This document shows, in pieces, positions 1 through 8,689 of a DNA stretch of 64,000 nucleotides. The first letter of the stretch is position 1. Every line of letters starts with the position of its first letter. The translations under genes were made by a program, and so were the position numbers. Origin of the DNA: JADCCX01 sp031373545 (GTDB lineage Bacteria; Pseudomonadota; Alphaproteobacteria; Rhizobiales; Beijerinckiaceae). The DNA lies in the NCBI GenBank assembly GCA_031373545.1, contig JANMMT010000216.1, positions 1 to 64,000 of the forward strand, read 5' to 3'. Under the pieces are notes generated by a model. The model had not been told where the DNA came from. It ran no database searches and worked only from the letters and a program-made list of their open reading frames with translations.

Positions 1-961
1 GCACCACCACAGGCAGCAGCGCAGGCGCATGGGCGGCGCCCGCATTGCCAGCGGCAATCAACACGTTGCGAATGAAGTGATCCCGGCCCGTGCGCTTGAT
101 CGGCGAGGCGGAAAAGAAGGTGCGAAAGGCGGCGTCATCCAGCACCAGCAACTCCGCAAGGCGCGGCGCTTCCAGCACGGCTCGCGCCTGCAACTTGGCC
201 TCCTGCCCAGCTTGAGCAAACTTGTTCCAGGGGCAGACGGCGAGGCAATCATCGCAACCGAAGATGCGGTTGCCCATGAGCGGGCGCAGTTCGCGGGCAA
301 TGGGACCCTTGTGCTCGATCGTGAGATAGCTGATGCAGCGGCAGCTATCGAGCACATAAGGCGCGGGGAAAGCGCGTGTCGGGCAGGCATCGAGGCAGCG
401 CGAACAGGTGCCGCAATGGTCGCTCTCGGCTTCATCGGGCGGTAAGTCCTGCGTGGTCAGGATCGCCCCCAGAAACAGCCAGTTGCCCAGTTCGCGCGAG
501 ACCACGACCGTGTGCTTGCCCTGCCATCCCAGGCCTGCCGCTTCCGCCAGCGGCTTTTCCATGAGCAGCCCCGTGTCGATGAACACCTTCACTTCGGCCT
601 GCGACCGCGCTTTCAGCTTCTGCGCCAGCGTCTTCAGCCGTCCACGGATCACGTCGTGATAATCTCGCCCCCGCGCATAGACCGAAATCGTGCCGACCTC
701 CTTTGCCGCAAGCGTCGCCAGAGGATCGCTTGTCGGCCCATAATTCAGCCCCAGCATGATGGCGGATTTCGCCTCGGGCCACAGCACGCGCGGGGCGGCG
801 CGCTTGGCACTGCGCTCCTCCAGCCAATCCATGGAGGCGTGGTGGCCTGCTTCCAGCCAGCCCTCCAGCCGGGCCGCCTGTGACCCATGCGTGCCCGCCA
901 CGCGGCACAGATCAAAGCCGAGCGCCCTTGCCTCGTGCGTTAGCCAAGTTTTCAGCTCCAT
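1..961 (-). CDS. queG: Epoxyqueuosine reductase QueG (3' end outside window)
   Basis: QueG is a cytosolic cobalamin and iron-sulfur enzyme that makes the last step of queuosine, reducing epoxyqueuosine to queuosine in tRNA. I read 320 codons from an ATG at 961 (protein begins MELKTWLTHEARALGF) and the frame stays open to the window edge, so about 60 residues are missing against the usual 360-380. Two ferredoxin-like clusters are visible: DHCGTCSRCLDACPTRAF followed later by GCDDCLAVCPWNKF, both typical of the family, and the YGRDYHD-like stretch (YARGRDYHD) lies in the N-terminal half. The gene is divergent from uppP with 66 bases between the start codons. Because the frame has no stop inside the window it is easily overlooked among shorter antisense frames. 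Identification is firm; only the C-terminus is unseen. Confidence 0.93.
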   Translation of the reverse strand, partial: MELKTWLTHEARALGFDLCRVAGTHGSQAARLEGWLEAGHHASMDWLEERSAKRAAPRVLWPEAKSAIMLGLNYGPTSDPLATLAAKEVGTISVYARGRDYHDVIRGRLKTLAQKLKARSQAEVKVFIDTGLLMEKPLAEAAGLGWQGKHTVVVSRELGNWLFLGAILTTQDLPPDEAESDHCGTCSRCLDACPTRAFPAPYVLDSCRCISYLTIEHKGPIARELRPLMGNRIFGCDDCLAVCPWNKFAQAGQEAKLQARAVLEAPRLAELLVLDDAAFRTFFSASPIKRTGRDHFIRNVLIAAGNAGAAHAPALLPVVV

Positions 962-1027
962 GGCACAAGACATGCCAGCCGAATCAATAGCGGTCGAATC
1001 GCCGGTTTGGGGGCGCGGAGAATTTCC

Positions 1028-1822
1028 ATGGATATGTTGAAAGCGCTCATCCTGGGCTTTGTCGAGGGGTTCACGGAATTCCTGCCTGTCTCCTCCACCG
1101 GACATCTGCTGCTTTTGGGACATTTTCTGGGTTTCGAATCCAAGGGCAAGACCTTCGAAGTGTTGGTGCAGCTGGGCGCAATCCTGGCCATCGTGACGGT
1201 GTATTTCTGGCGGCTGCTCGATCTGGCCAAGGGTGCCGTGCATGATCCGGTCAAGCGCAATTTCATCATCGCTGTGCTGGCGGCGTTTCTGCCGGCGATG
1301 GTCGTCGGTTTCTTCGCGCATGGCTTCATCAAGAGCGTGCTGTTCAAGCCCGAGATCGTCTGCATGGCGCTGATCGCTGGCGGGCTCGTGCTGTTGGTGG
1401 TCGATGACCTCAAGCTCGAAGGACAAAAGGACGATGTGATGCAATTCACGCTGCCCATGGCGGTGAAGATCGGCTGCTTCCAGATTCTCGCCATGGTGCC
1501 GGGCGTGTCGCGCTCGGGTGCCACCATCGTGGGGGCCATGCTGCTCGGAGCGAGCAAGCGCGCGGCGGCGGAGTTTTCGTTTTTCCTGGCCATGCCCACC
1601 ATGGCCGCGGCCTTCGCGTACGATCTGTTCAAGAACTACAAGTTTCTGGACAGCAACGATGTGTTGCTCATTGTCATCGGGTTCGTGGCGGCCTTCGCGG
1701 CTGGCCTGCTGGTTGTGCGCGGCTTTCTCGCTTTCATCTCCAAGCACGGCTTCACGCCCTTCGCCTGGTGGCGGATCATCGTGGGCTGCGTGGGATTGGC
1801 TGGCCTCTGGGTCTTCGGGTGA
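1028..1822 (+). CDS. uppP: Undecaprenyl-diphosphatase UppP/BacA
   Basis: UppP is an integral membrane phosphatase that turns undecaprenyl diphosphate into the monophosphate, recycling the lipid carrier of peptidoglycan and other glycans; extra copies give bacitracin resistance. The protein is 264 residues, normal for the family. The first signature EGFTEFLPVSSTGH sits at residues 13-26 and the second, PGVSRSGAT, near 158-166; both carry the catalytic Glu, Ser and Arg positions of the family. The rest is a string of hydrophobic helices. I chose the ATG at 1028 because GGAG lies 7-10 bases upstream; a TTG at 1007 would add seven residues outside the family start. The stop overlaps the GTG of the next gene (GTGA), so the two are probably translated together. 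Confidence 0.96.
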   Translation: MDMLKALILGFVEGFTEFLPVSSTGHLLLLGHFLGFESKGKTFEVLVQLGAILAIVTVYFWRLLDLAKGAVHDPVKRNFIIAVLAAFLPAMVVGFFAHGFIKSVLFKPEIVCMALIAGGLVLLVVDDLKLEGQKDDVMQFTLPMAVKIGCFQILAMVPGVSRSGATIVGAMLLGASKRAAAEFSFFLAMPTMAAAFAYDLFKNYKFLDSNDVLLIVIGFVAAFAAGLLVVRGFLAFISKHGFTPFAWWRIIVGCVGLAGLWVFG

Positions 1823-2676
1823 CGCTTTCACCCGCCACATTGACCGGACTTGGCGCAGTTGCGCTCTGGTCGCTGCTGGGCCTGCTGACGGCGGGCACCG
1901 GGGCAATTCCTCCCTTCCAGCTCACTGCGATGGCATTTTCGCTGGCCAGTGGCGTGGGCGTGTTGATGATCCTACGCACAGGCGTGGGGTTCGGCGTGTT
2001 GCGCCAGCCATGGGATGTCTGGGCGCTCGGCCTCTACGGCCTGTTCGGCTACCATGCGCTCTACTTCACTTCTCAGAAGCTCGCGCCCCCTGCGGAGGCG
2101 GGACTCATCAACTCGCTCTGGCCGCTGCTGATCGTGCTGTTATCGGGACTCTTGCCGGGCGAGCGCTTGCAGGCGCGCCACATCATCGGGGCCATTCTGG
2201 GCTTTGGCGGCATCGTGGTGCTGGCGCTGGGGCGCGGCGAACTCGGGTTCTCACCCAGCGCTTCCACAGGCTATGCCGCCGCACTTGGCTGCGCGCTGGT
2301 GTGGTCGACCTATTCGGTGTTATCGCGCTTCCACAGCGGCGTGCCGAGCGAGGTTGTCACGGGGTTTTGCGCTGTCACGGCCCTGCTGTCGCTCCTCTGT
2401 CATCTCTTGTTCGAGACGACAGTGTGGCCCGCGAGTTTCTCAGTGTGGTTCTGCGTGGTGGCGATGGGGCTTGGTCCGGCAGGCGCCGCCTTCTTTCTGT
2501 GGGATCATGGCATCAAGCGCGGCGACATACGTCTGCTCGGCACGGCGAGTTATGCCACACCCGTGGCCTCCACGTTTCTGCTCGTGCTGTTTGGCTATGC
2601 GCAGGCGCATTGGTCGCTGGGCGTCGCCTGCCTGCTGATCGTCGGCGGCGCGGTGGTGGCCTCGCGCAAGGCTTAA
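1819..2676 (+). CDS. EamA-family (DMT superfamily) membrane transporter
   Basis: This 285-residue protein is almost entirely hydrophobic with about ten membrane segments, and shows the two-fold repeat of EamA/RhaT drug-metabolite transporters, for example YHALYFTSQKLAPPAEAGLINSLWP split across the first half and a GLGPAGAAFFLWDHGIKRG stretch in the second. Such proteins export amino acids, nucleosides or other metabolites; the substrate cannot be told from sequence. I start it at the GTG at 1819, which overlaps the uppP stop by four bases; an upstream in-frame ATG inside uppP at 1768 would only add residues read from uppP. The tight coupling to uppP suggests joint expression, not a shared pathway. 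Family call is firm, role unknown. Confidence 0.85.
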   Translation: MTLSPATLTGLGAVALWSLLGLLTAGTGAIPPFQLTAMAFSLASGVGVLMILRTGVGFGVLRQPWDVWALGLYGLFGYHALYFTSQKLAPPAEAGLINSLWPLLIVLLSGLLPGERLQARHIIGAILGFGGIVVLALGRGELGFSPSASTGYAAALGCALVWSTYSVLSRFHSGVPSEVVTGFCAVTALLSLLCHLLFETTVWPASFSVWFCVVAMGLGPAGAAFFLWDHGIKRGDIRLLGTASYATPVASTFLLVLFGYAQAHWSLGVACLLIVGGAVVASRKA

Positions 2677-2680
2677 AAGA

Positions 2681-3982
2681 TCACTGCCGCAGCGCATTCG
2701 CCTGCAATTGGCGCATGGGCTTCAAGAGATAATCCAGCACCGAGTGACGCCCCGTAAGAATGTCCACCTGCGCGACCATGCCAGGCACCACCGGCTTGCC
2801 GGGGCCGAGATTGGCGGCGCTGGCCGTCAGGCGCACACGAAAATAGGGCTCGCCCTTGTCATCCTGAAGCGCATCCGGGGAAACATCCAGCACACGGCCC
2901 TTGAGGCCGCCGTGAATCGAATAATCGTAGGCCGAAATCTTGATGACGGCCGGGAGACCCGGCCAGACCTCCGCACGGTCCTGCGGCGCGAGGCGCGCCT
3001 CCACCACAAGCGAATCATCCAGCGGCACGATCTGCACCAGCGGCTCACCGGACTTCACCACACCGCCGATGGTGTTGACCTGCAGCTTGTTCACAAAACC
3101 CGCGATCGGAGCAAAGACCTCCGAGCGGCGGCTGCGGTCCTGCATCGCACTGATGGCCTCCTCCAGCTTGGCGGCCTGAAGGCCGGCCTCACGGCGCTCC
3201 TTCTCGGCTTCCGAGCGGAACTGCGCCGTGATCTGCTCGCGGCGGCGGCGGATTTCATTGATGGCGGTCTCGCTGCGGGAAATCTCGATGCCCATTTCGC
3301 CGATCTTCGATTCGATCTGCTGCAGGCCGCGTTCCGCATCGAGCATGTCGTTCATCGAGACAGCCCCCTGCTTGTGCAGGCGACGCAGGCTGTTGACGCG
3401 CGGAATGATCAGTTCGCGTTCACGCAACAAGTTGCTGACCCGCGTACGCAGTTCGGAGACTTCCAGCTCTTTCTGGCGCACCTGATCATCCGCCACGCGG
3501 ATTTGTGCCTCCAGTCCGCTCACACGGGCATGGAACAGATCACGCTCCTTGGCCGCGATGTCGGGCAGTTCCACCTGAACCGCAAAATCGACCTCGAAGG
3601 TGGTTTCCCCAGCGCTCTCGGCCTCCAGCCGCTTGATGGTGAGGCGGCGCGCCTTCAAATCCAGCGAGGCCTGCGAAAGTTCGGATTTGGAAAAGCTGTT
3701 GTCGATGCGCAGCAAGGGCTGGCCTTCACGCACCTGCTGTCCCTCGCGCACCAGAATTTCCGAAACGATGCCACCCTCGAAGTGCTGGATCACGCGGTTG
3801 TTCGTCTGCGGAATCACGCGCCCCGTGCCCCGCGTCACGCGGTCAAGCACCGTCAGATATGCCCAGAGGATGAAGGCGACAAAACCCGCTGCAACAACCC
3901 AGACAAACAGCACATGGGCCCGGCGCGCAATGGCATCGGACTGGCGTTCATGGGGCGGGGCAGGACCAAACACAGCACGCAT
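2681..3982 (-). CDS. HlyD-family type I secretion periplasmic adaptor (membrane fusion protein)
   Basis: The protein of 433 residues has a short cytoplasmic N-terminus, one membrane helix at about 22-44, and then the long periplasmic region typical of HlyD/PrtE adaptors: a split lipoyl/barrel-sandwich half (QHFEGGIVSEILVREGQ), long heptad-rich coiled coil in the middle (about residues 120-290, rich in Glu, Arg and Leu), and the closing half ending near VPGMVAQVDILTGRHSVLDY. Such adaptors link an inner-membrane ABC exporter to a TolC-type channel. The natural partner is the ABC exporter that starts 41 bases away on the other strand. I chose the ATG at 3982 because upstream in-frame codons to 4102 would overlap the exporter gene and look like its shadow. 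No RTX substrate or TolC gene is adjacent. Confidence 0.9.
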   Translation of the reverse strand: MRAVFGPAPPHERQSDAIARRAHVLFVWVVAAGFVAFILWAYLTVLDRVTRGTGRVIPQTNNRVIQHFEGGIVSEILVREGQQVREGQPLLRIDNSFSKSELSQASLDLKARRLTIKRLEAESAGETTFEVDFAVQVELPDIAAKERDLFHARVSGLEAQIRVADDQVRQKELEVSELRTRVSNLLRERELIIPRVNSLRRLHKQGAVSMNDMLDAERGLQQIESKIGEMGIEISRSETAINEIRRRREQITAQFRSEAEKERREAGLQAAKLEEAISAMQDRSRRSEVFAPIAGFVNKLQVNTIGGVVKSGEPLVQIVPLDDSLVVEARLAPQDRAEVWPGLPAVIKISAYDYSIHGGLKGRVLDVSPDALQDDKGEPYFRVRLTASAANLGPGKPVVPGMVAQVDILTGRHSVLDYLLKPMRQLQANALRQ

Positions 3983-4023
3983 GTGCGCGAACCTAGCGCG
4001 CGCTGGTTTACGCGCCCTTAACC

Positions 4024-6258
4024 ATGCGGACGCAACAACAGCTTGATATGTCTGATGACTCTTCCCCTGCGCCGAAGACCCGCGCATCCAATGCACCGGC
4101 ACCTCTGCTGCCTGGCGGCATGAGGCGTGCGCTCGGGGTGCCTTCCCATCCGCTGGCGGATCTCAAGCGCCTCGCCCTGCGGATCGGCGCGGGCGATGCG
4201 GCGGTCAACCTGCCGGAGATCACAGGATTGCCCGGTCCGCAGATGATCGAGGATCTGGGCCAGCGCCTCGGCGTGACATTTCTGCTGGTCACACGCGACA
4301 TCGGCGCGCTCACCTCTGCCGATTGCCCTTGCGTGGTGCTGCTTGCCGATGGCACCAGCCGCCTTGTGCTGGAGGCCCATGACAATGGCGCGCTGGTTCT
4401 GGCGGGGGATGGCACCTCCCCATCGCGCGCGGACAGGCGCATGCTGGCGGCCTCCGCGACCGGCGGGGCGTTCATCGCCCGGCGCAACGAGCGCGAGGAG
4501 GTGGATGTGTCACCGGGTGTGGTGCCCGCGCGTGCCACTACAGCCAACCCCGTGATATCTTTTCTGCTGAAAACCGCGTTCGAGCGCCGGCAATTGATCA
4601 TTGCGCTGGCCGTGGCGGGACTGCTCTCGGGCCTCATCAATCTGGCAGTGCCCATCTTCACGATGGTGGTGTTTGACCGGGTGATTCCGCACGCTGCCTT
4701 CGAAACGCTGTGGGCGCTGCTGATCGGCGTGGGCTTGCTGCTGGGCGTGGATTTCACTCTGCGCCATGTGCGCCACGCCCTGCACGATGCGGTGTCGGTG
4801 GCCGCCATGACCCGCATGGGCGGGCGCTTTTTCAGCCGCCTCATTCACATGCCTCTTGGCAACGCGCCCGTGCAGGCCGGGCCGTTGCTGCAACCCTTCA
4901 GCGAAATGAACGCCGCCGCCCAGGTGGCCCCGCAGTTCATGGCCGGGCTGATGGTGGATGTGCCGTTCTTCCTCATTGTCGTCGGCCTCATGGCGGCGCT
5001 CGGCGGATGGATCGCCGCAGTGCCGCTGGTGGGCGTGGTTCTGCTCGCACTCACCTACTGGATCGGTCACAGGCTCTCCACGCGCAACCTCAGGGAGGAG
5101 CACCGCCTCAGCCAGCGCCAGACGCAGGCGATGATCGACGCCGTGAACTCCGGCGAGATGATCCGCGTGACAGGCGCCGGGCCGCAGATGGTTCGCGCCT
5201 GGGAAGAGCGGGCCGATGCCGCCGCTCTCGCGGGCCATGCCTTCCGCAGCCAGCAGAACATGGCCAACCACGCGGGGGCCGTGATCCTGCAGCTTGTCAC
5301 CATCGGCACCGTGGCGGGCGGCGCCTATCTGGTCAGTGCTTCGCTGATGACGGTGGGCGCACTTTCGGCCTGCATGATGCTGGCGAGCCGCGCTGTCATG
5401 CCGATCGCCACACTGCTGGCGCAGGGTTTTCGCCTGCAACAGCTCATGACCACCACGGCAGGGGTCGGCAGCATTTTGAGCGCGCCTGCCGAGCAGGGGC
5501 AGGATGCCTCGCAGGCCGGGCGCGGTTTGTCCATTGCGGGGGCTTACACGCTGAGCAGCGTCAGTTTCACCCATGTGGAAGCCCCCGCCAAGGCGCTGGA
5601 TTCAATCACCCTGCGCATTGAGCCGGGCGAGCGCATCGCCATCATCGGCAAATCCGGTTCGGGCAAAAGCACGCTGCTGCGCCTTCTGGCGCTGCTGCAT
5701 CCCGCCAGCGCAGGCAGCCTGCACATCGACGGCCGCGATGCCCGCCAGCTTGATCCAGTGGCGCTGCGCCGTGCTGTGGCGCTGATGTCCCAGGACCCTT
5801 ACCTCTTCGATGCACAGCTTGAATCCAACATGACTGTTGGTCTCGCCGCGCCTGACCCCACGTGGTTCCGCCATGTGGCAGGTCTCACCGGCGTCGCCAG
5901 CTTTGCGGACAAGCACCCGGCGGGCTACAGCCTCACGACAGGCCCCGGTGGGCACAAGCTTTCGGGCGGCGAGCGCCAGAGTGTGGCGTTGGCCCGCGCG
6001 CTGATGGGTCAGCCCAAGCTCCTGCTGCTCGACGAACCCACTGCCGCCATGGACAACGAGCGCGAGGCGCGCATCATCCAGGCGCTCAGCACCGAATTGC
6101 AGACAGGCGCGCTGCAATCCACGGGGCTGGTCGTTGCCACGCACCGCATGCCGATTCTGGCCCTTGTGGATCGCATCATCTGGATGGATGGCGGGCGCAT
6201 CATCGCCGATGGCAGCAAAACCGAAATGATGGCGAAGTTGTCGCAGAAGGCCGCGTGA
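4024..6258 (+). CDS. Type I secretion system ABC exporter (permease-ATPase fusion)
   Basis: This 744-residue protein fuses an N-terminal soluble region, a six-helix exporter membrane domain (about 185-460) and an ATPase domain (about 505-735). The ATPase shows Walker A GKSGSGKST near 541, signature LSGGERQ near 646 and Walker B LLLLDEP near 664. The soluble region at about 40-165 resembles the C39-like domain of LapB/HlyB exporters; it reads CPCVVLLADG near 101-110 and lacks a clear catalytic Cys-His arrangement, so I infer it binds substrate without cleaving it. It would energise export through the HlyD adaptor encoded divergently. The start is uncertain: ATG codons at 4024, 4048 and 4120 are all in frame, none with a strong ribosome site, and the residues before 4120 are Pro/Ala-rich and low complexity. 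Substrate unknown. Confidence 0.9.
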   Translation: MRTQQQLDMSDDSSPAPKTRASNAPAPLLPGGMRRALGVPSHPLADLKRLALRIGAGDAAVNLPEITGLPGPQMIEDLGQRLGVTFLLVTRDIGALTSADCPCVVLLADGTSRLVLEAHDNGALVLAGDGTSPSRADRRMLAASATGGAFIARRNEREEVDVSPGVVPARATTANPVISFLLKTAFERRQLIIALAVAGLLSGLINLAVPIFTMVVFDRVIPHAAFETLWALLIGVGLLLGVDFTLRHVRHALHDAVSVAAMTRMGGRFFSRLIHMPLGNAPVQAGPLLQPFSEMNAAAQVAPQFMAGLMVDVPFFLIVVGLMAALGGWIAAVPLVGVVLLALTYWIGHRLSTRNLREEHRLSQRQTQAMIDAVNSGEMIRVTGAGPQMVRAWEERADAAALAGHAFRSQQNMANHAGAVILQLVTIGTVAGGAYLVSASLMTVGALSACMMLASRAVMPIATLLAQGFRLQQLMTTTAGVGSILSAPAEQGQDASQAGRGLSIAGAYTLSSVSFTHVEAPAKALDSITLRIEPGERIAIIGKSGSGKSTLLRLLALLHPASAGSLHIDGRDARQLDPVALRRAVALMSQDPYLFDAQLESNMTVGLAAPDPTWFRHVAGLTGVASFADKHPAGYSLTTGPGGHKLSGGERQSVALARALMGQPKLLLLDEPTAAMDNEREARIIQALSTELQTGALQSTGLVVATHRMPILALVDRIIWMDGGRIIADGSKTEMMAKLSQKAA

Positions 6259-6350
6259 AGGCTCTGCCGTTTTGTGCGCTTACGATCCGTTAACCATATT
6301 CGCACCACAGTCGCCCGGTGAGGCATGCTGCTTCGCGCGAGGAGAAGCCG

Positions 6351-6566
6351 ATGACACACATCGTGCCCTTTCCCAGCGCCCCAAAACAGCGCCAAACGAC
6401 CGGGCAATCCCGTTCGAATGCAACCGGGCAGAAGGGCACAATCCTGCTTTTCACCGGCGTGCGCTACGAGCGGCATTCTGATCCAGCACCTGCGGCGGAT
6501 GCCGCTGGTGCACGCGGCAGGGGCACTGATCCCCGCAGCGGACGGAAATCCCGGCGTCGGGCGTGA
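6351..6566 (+). CDS. Small basic protein of unknown function
   Basis: A 71-residue protein starting at an ATG preceded by GAGGAG at a good distance, which is the main reason to call it real. It begins MTHIVPFPSAPK, contains a hydrophobic strand-like piece TILLFTGVRYERH, and ends in a run of Arg/Gly/Ser. Small alphaproteobacterial proteins with a VISFP-like start and an xxxFTGVRYER segment are known to me only as conserved hypotheticals, so I give no function. Its stop overlaps the GTG of the following lipoprotein gene (GTGA), suggesting coupled translation. No membrane segment or signal peptide is visible. Confidence 0.65.
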   Translation: MTHIVPFPSAPKQRQTTGQSRSNATGQKGTILLFTGVRYERHSDPAPAADAAGARGRGTDPRSGRKSRRRA

Positions 6567-7450
6567 ACGGGCGCAAGGGTTCAGGCGTTCATATTGCGGT
6601 GCAGGCCATGGTCGCCAGCGCCGCCCTTTTGCTTGGAGCATGTTCCTCAGATCACACAGGTGACTTTGGCCGCCGCAAGTATGGCCTGATCACCGGCACG
6701 GTGCTGCCCAAAACCGGGCTGATGGCGGCGTGGTGGCGCGGCGAGCCGGTGTCGCTCAACCCTTTCACCGACGACGAAATCGAGCTGCGTGACCGGGCCT
6801 GGCGTTTTCTGATGCCCGCCAGCGACAAGGCCAACCTGCAAATGAAGCTGGCCGAGCTGAGCTACACGCGCGTGCTGCCGCCCCTCCCGCACTCCGGGCG
6901 CAGCCATTATCACCTGCTGCTGATGACCGAGGATTACCGCTCGGTGGCCTCGCGCTATCAGCGCATCGGCTCTGATGTGGAGGCGGACCGTCTGCTGATG
7001 GTGCCGTTCTCGCAAATCGCCGCGCGGGTCTGTGCAGCCGACCGCATGCGTGTGCAGGGCCTCAACCATGTGGCCAACCTGAACCCCACGCAACGCGAGC
7101 AGGCGCTGGCCCGCGTCATCGAAAACCGCACGCTGGTGGATTGGGTGCGCCGCGACATGCGCGAGCGCGCAGGCGCGTACCGCTTCGCGCTGGAACACCT
7201 CTCCGTGGAAGCACCGATGGCGCAGGCGATCCGCGCGGAGCAGGCCCTGATCGCGCTGGAAGCGGCGCAGCAGACGCTGGATTACTGGGACGGCTGCGGC
7301 GGTGCGGGCTTGAGCCTGTCCCGCGCCAACGGTGTACCTGCACGCATCACGGCGCACGGGACAGCCGAAGTGCGCGAGCGCTATGCGCCCGCAAGCCCGA
7401 CCGATATCAAGGATGGGCGCGGGATCATCGGGGCAAGGCCGCCGAAGTGA
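6563..7450 (+). CDS. Predicted lipoprotein of unknown function
   Basis: The 295-residue product starts with a basic n-region, a hydrophobic stretch and a lipobox LLLGAC around residues 22-27, so it should be a lipid-anchored envelope protein. The mature part has two notable pieces: DDEIELRDRAWRFLMP near 71-86 and an SHYHLLLMTEDYRSVASR stretch near 115-132, followed by helical, Arg- and Gln-rich sequence. I do not recognise a named domain. The GTG start overlaps the stop of the preceding small gene; an ATG at residue 16 is possible but would cut most of the signal peptide. The last 26 bases overlap the convergent amidohydrolase gene. Its position after a type I exporter is suggestive but there is no proof of a link. 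Confidence 0.75.
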   Translation: MNGRKGSGVHIAVQAMVASAALLLGACSSDHTGDFGRRKYGLITGTVLPKTGLMAAWWRGEPVSLNPFTDDEIELRDRAWRFLMPASDKANLQMKLAELSYTRVLPPLPHSGRSHYHLLLMTEDYRSVASRYQRIGSDVEADRLLMVPFSQIAARVCAADRMRVQGLNHVANLNPTQREQALARVIENRTLVDWVRRDMRERAGAYRFALEHLSVEAPMAQAIRAEQALIALEAAQQTLDYWDGCGGAGLSLSRANGVPARITAHGTAEVRERYAPASPTDIKDGRGIIGARPPK

Positions 7451-8687
7451 ATTGCGCGTCGAAGGCGAGCACGGTTTCAAGCAGCACCTGCGCGCCGGCG
7501 CCGCAATCGGCCAGTGTCGCCGACTCGGTTTCATTGTGGCTGACACCGCCTGCGCAAGGCACGAAAATCATCGTGGTAGGCACCACGCGCGCCAGATACG
7601 CCGCATCATGGCCCGCGCCCGACACAATTTCCCGACACGCATGCCCCGCCTTCTGCGCCCCCGCCCGCACGGCGGCGATCAACACCGGATCAAACGCTGT
7701 CGCCGGGTTGCTCCAGATGCGGTTCTCCTCGAATGTCAGGCCCAGCGGTTCCAGCGTCGGGCCAAGGTTGGCGCGAAACGCCGCCTCCATCTGATCCAGT
7801 ACAGCATCGTCGGGATGGCGCAGATCGACCGCGAAGTTCACGCTACTGGCCACCACATTGGGGGAATTGGGCGACACATCCAGCCGCCCTACAGTTGCCA
7901 CCGCATGCGGAGCATGGGTAAGGCCCACGGCGTGCACCGCCTCCACCATGCGCGCCGCGCCCAGCAGCGCGTTGCGGCGCAAATGCATGGGCGTTGCCCC
8001 GGTGTGCGCCGATTGGCCCGTGACCGTCACCTCATACCAACGCACGCCCTGCACGCCGGTGACAACGCCAATGGTGCAAGCCTCCGCCTCCAGAATCGGC
8101 CCCTGCTCGATGTGCAGCTCAATGTAGGCGCTCAGCGGATGCTGCCCCACGGGTTCCGCGCCTCGATAACCGATGGCATCGAGCGCATCGCCAAAACGCA
8201 CGCCGTCCGCATCCTCTATGGCGTAGGCTTCCTGCTCGGGAGTCGCCCCCACAAACACAGCGGAGGCCAGCATGGCGGGCGCAAAGCGCGCGCCCTCCTC
8301 GTTGGTCCAGTTGATTAGCTCCAGCGGCGCATGGGTTTCAAAACCTGTATCATTGAGTGTGCGTAGCACTTCGAGCCCGGCGAGCACGCCCAGCACACCG
8401 TCGAATTTGCCGCCGGTCGGTTGTGTATCAAGGTGCGACCCCATGGCGATGGGAGGCAGGTCAGCGCGCAAACCTGCGCGACGCGCAAACATGTTGCCCA
8501 TGCTGTCCACGCTGACGCTGCAACCCAGTGCCTCGCAGGCCTTGCGGAACCATTCGCGCACCTCGCTGTCTTCCTCGGACAACGCCAGGCGCTTGATGCC
8601 ACCGCCAGCCGTACCCCCCATGCGCGCGGTCTCCATGAGATCATCCCACAGACGTTGCGGATTGATCGCCAGGTTGGGGCGGCCCAT
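7425..8687 (-). CDS. M20-family N-carbamoyl-amino acid hydrolase / allantoate amidohydrolase
   Basis: A 420-residue zinc hydrolase of the HyuC/AllC/AmaB group, which removes carbamoyl groups from N-carbamoyl-amino acids, ureidopropionate or allantoate. Metal ligands and motifs are visible: SHLDTQP with His85, FDG with Asp96, NEEGARF with Glu131, ELHIEQGP near 190, and the late SHNETE. The peptidase domain is interrupted by the dimerisation domain (ITVTGQSAHTG-like stretch reading VTVTGQSAHTGATP). The substrate is not decided by sequence. It begins only two bases after the gcvPB stop, with GGAG inside the gcvPB end as ribosome site, so it is the last gene of the glycine-riboswitch operon. That makes a glycine-releasing or glyoxylate-producing substrate, such as N-carbamoylglycine or allantoate, plausible; this is inference. 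Confidence 0.88.
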   Translation of the reverse strand: MGRPNLAINPQRLWDDLMETARMGGTAGGGIKRLALSEEDSEVREWFRKACEALGCSVSVDSMGNMFARRAGLRADLPPIAMGSHLDTQPTGGKFDGVLGVLAGLEVLRTLNDTGFETHAPLELINWTNEEGARFAPAMLASAVFVGATPEQEAYAIEDADGVRFGDALDAIGYRGAEPVGQHPLSAYIELHIEQGPILEAEACTIGVVTGVQGVRWYEVTVTGQSAHTGATPMHLRRNALLGAARMVEAVHAVGLTHAPHAVATVGRLDVSPNSPNVVASSVNFAVDLRHPDDAVLDQMEAAFRANLGPTLEPLGLTFEENRIWSNPATAFDPVLIAAVRAGAQKAGHACREIVSGAGHDAAYLARVVPTTMIFVPCAGGVSHNETESATLADCGAGAQVLLETVLAFDAQFTSAALPR

Positions 8688-8689
8688 GC

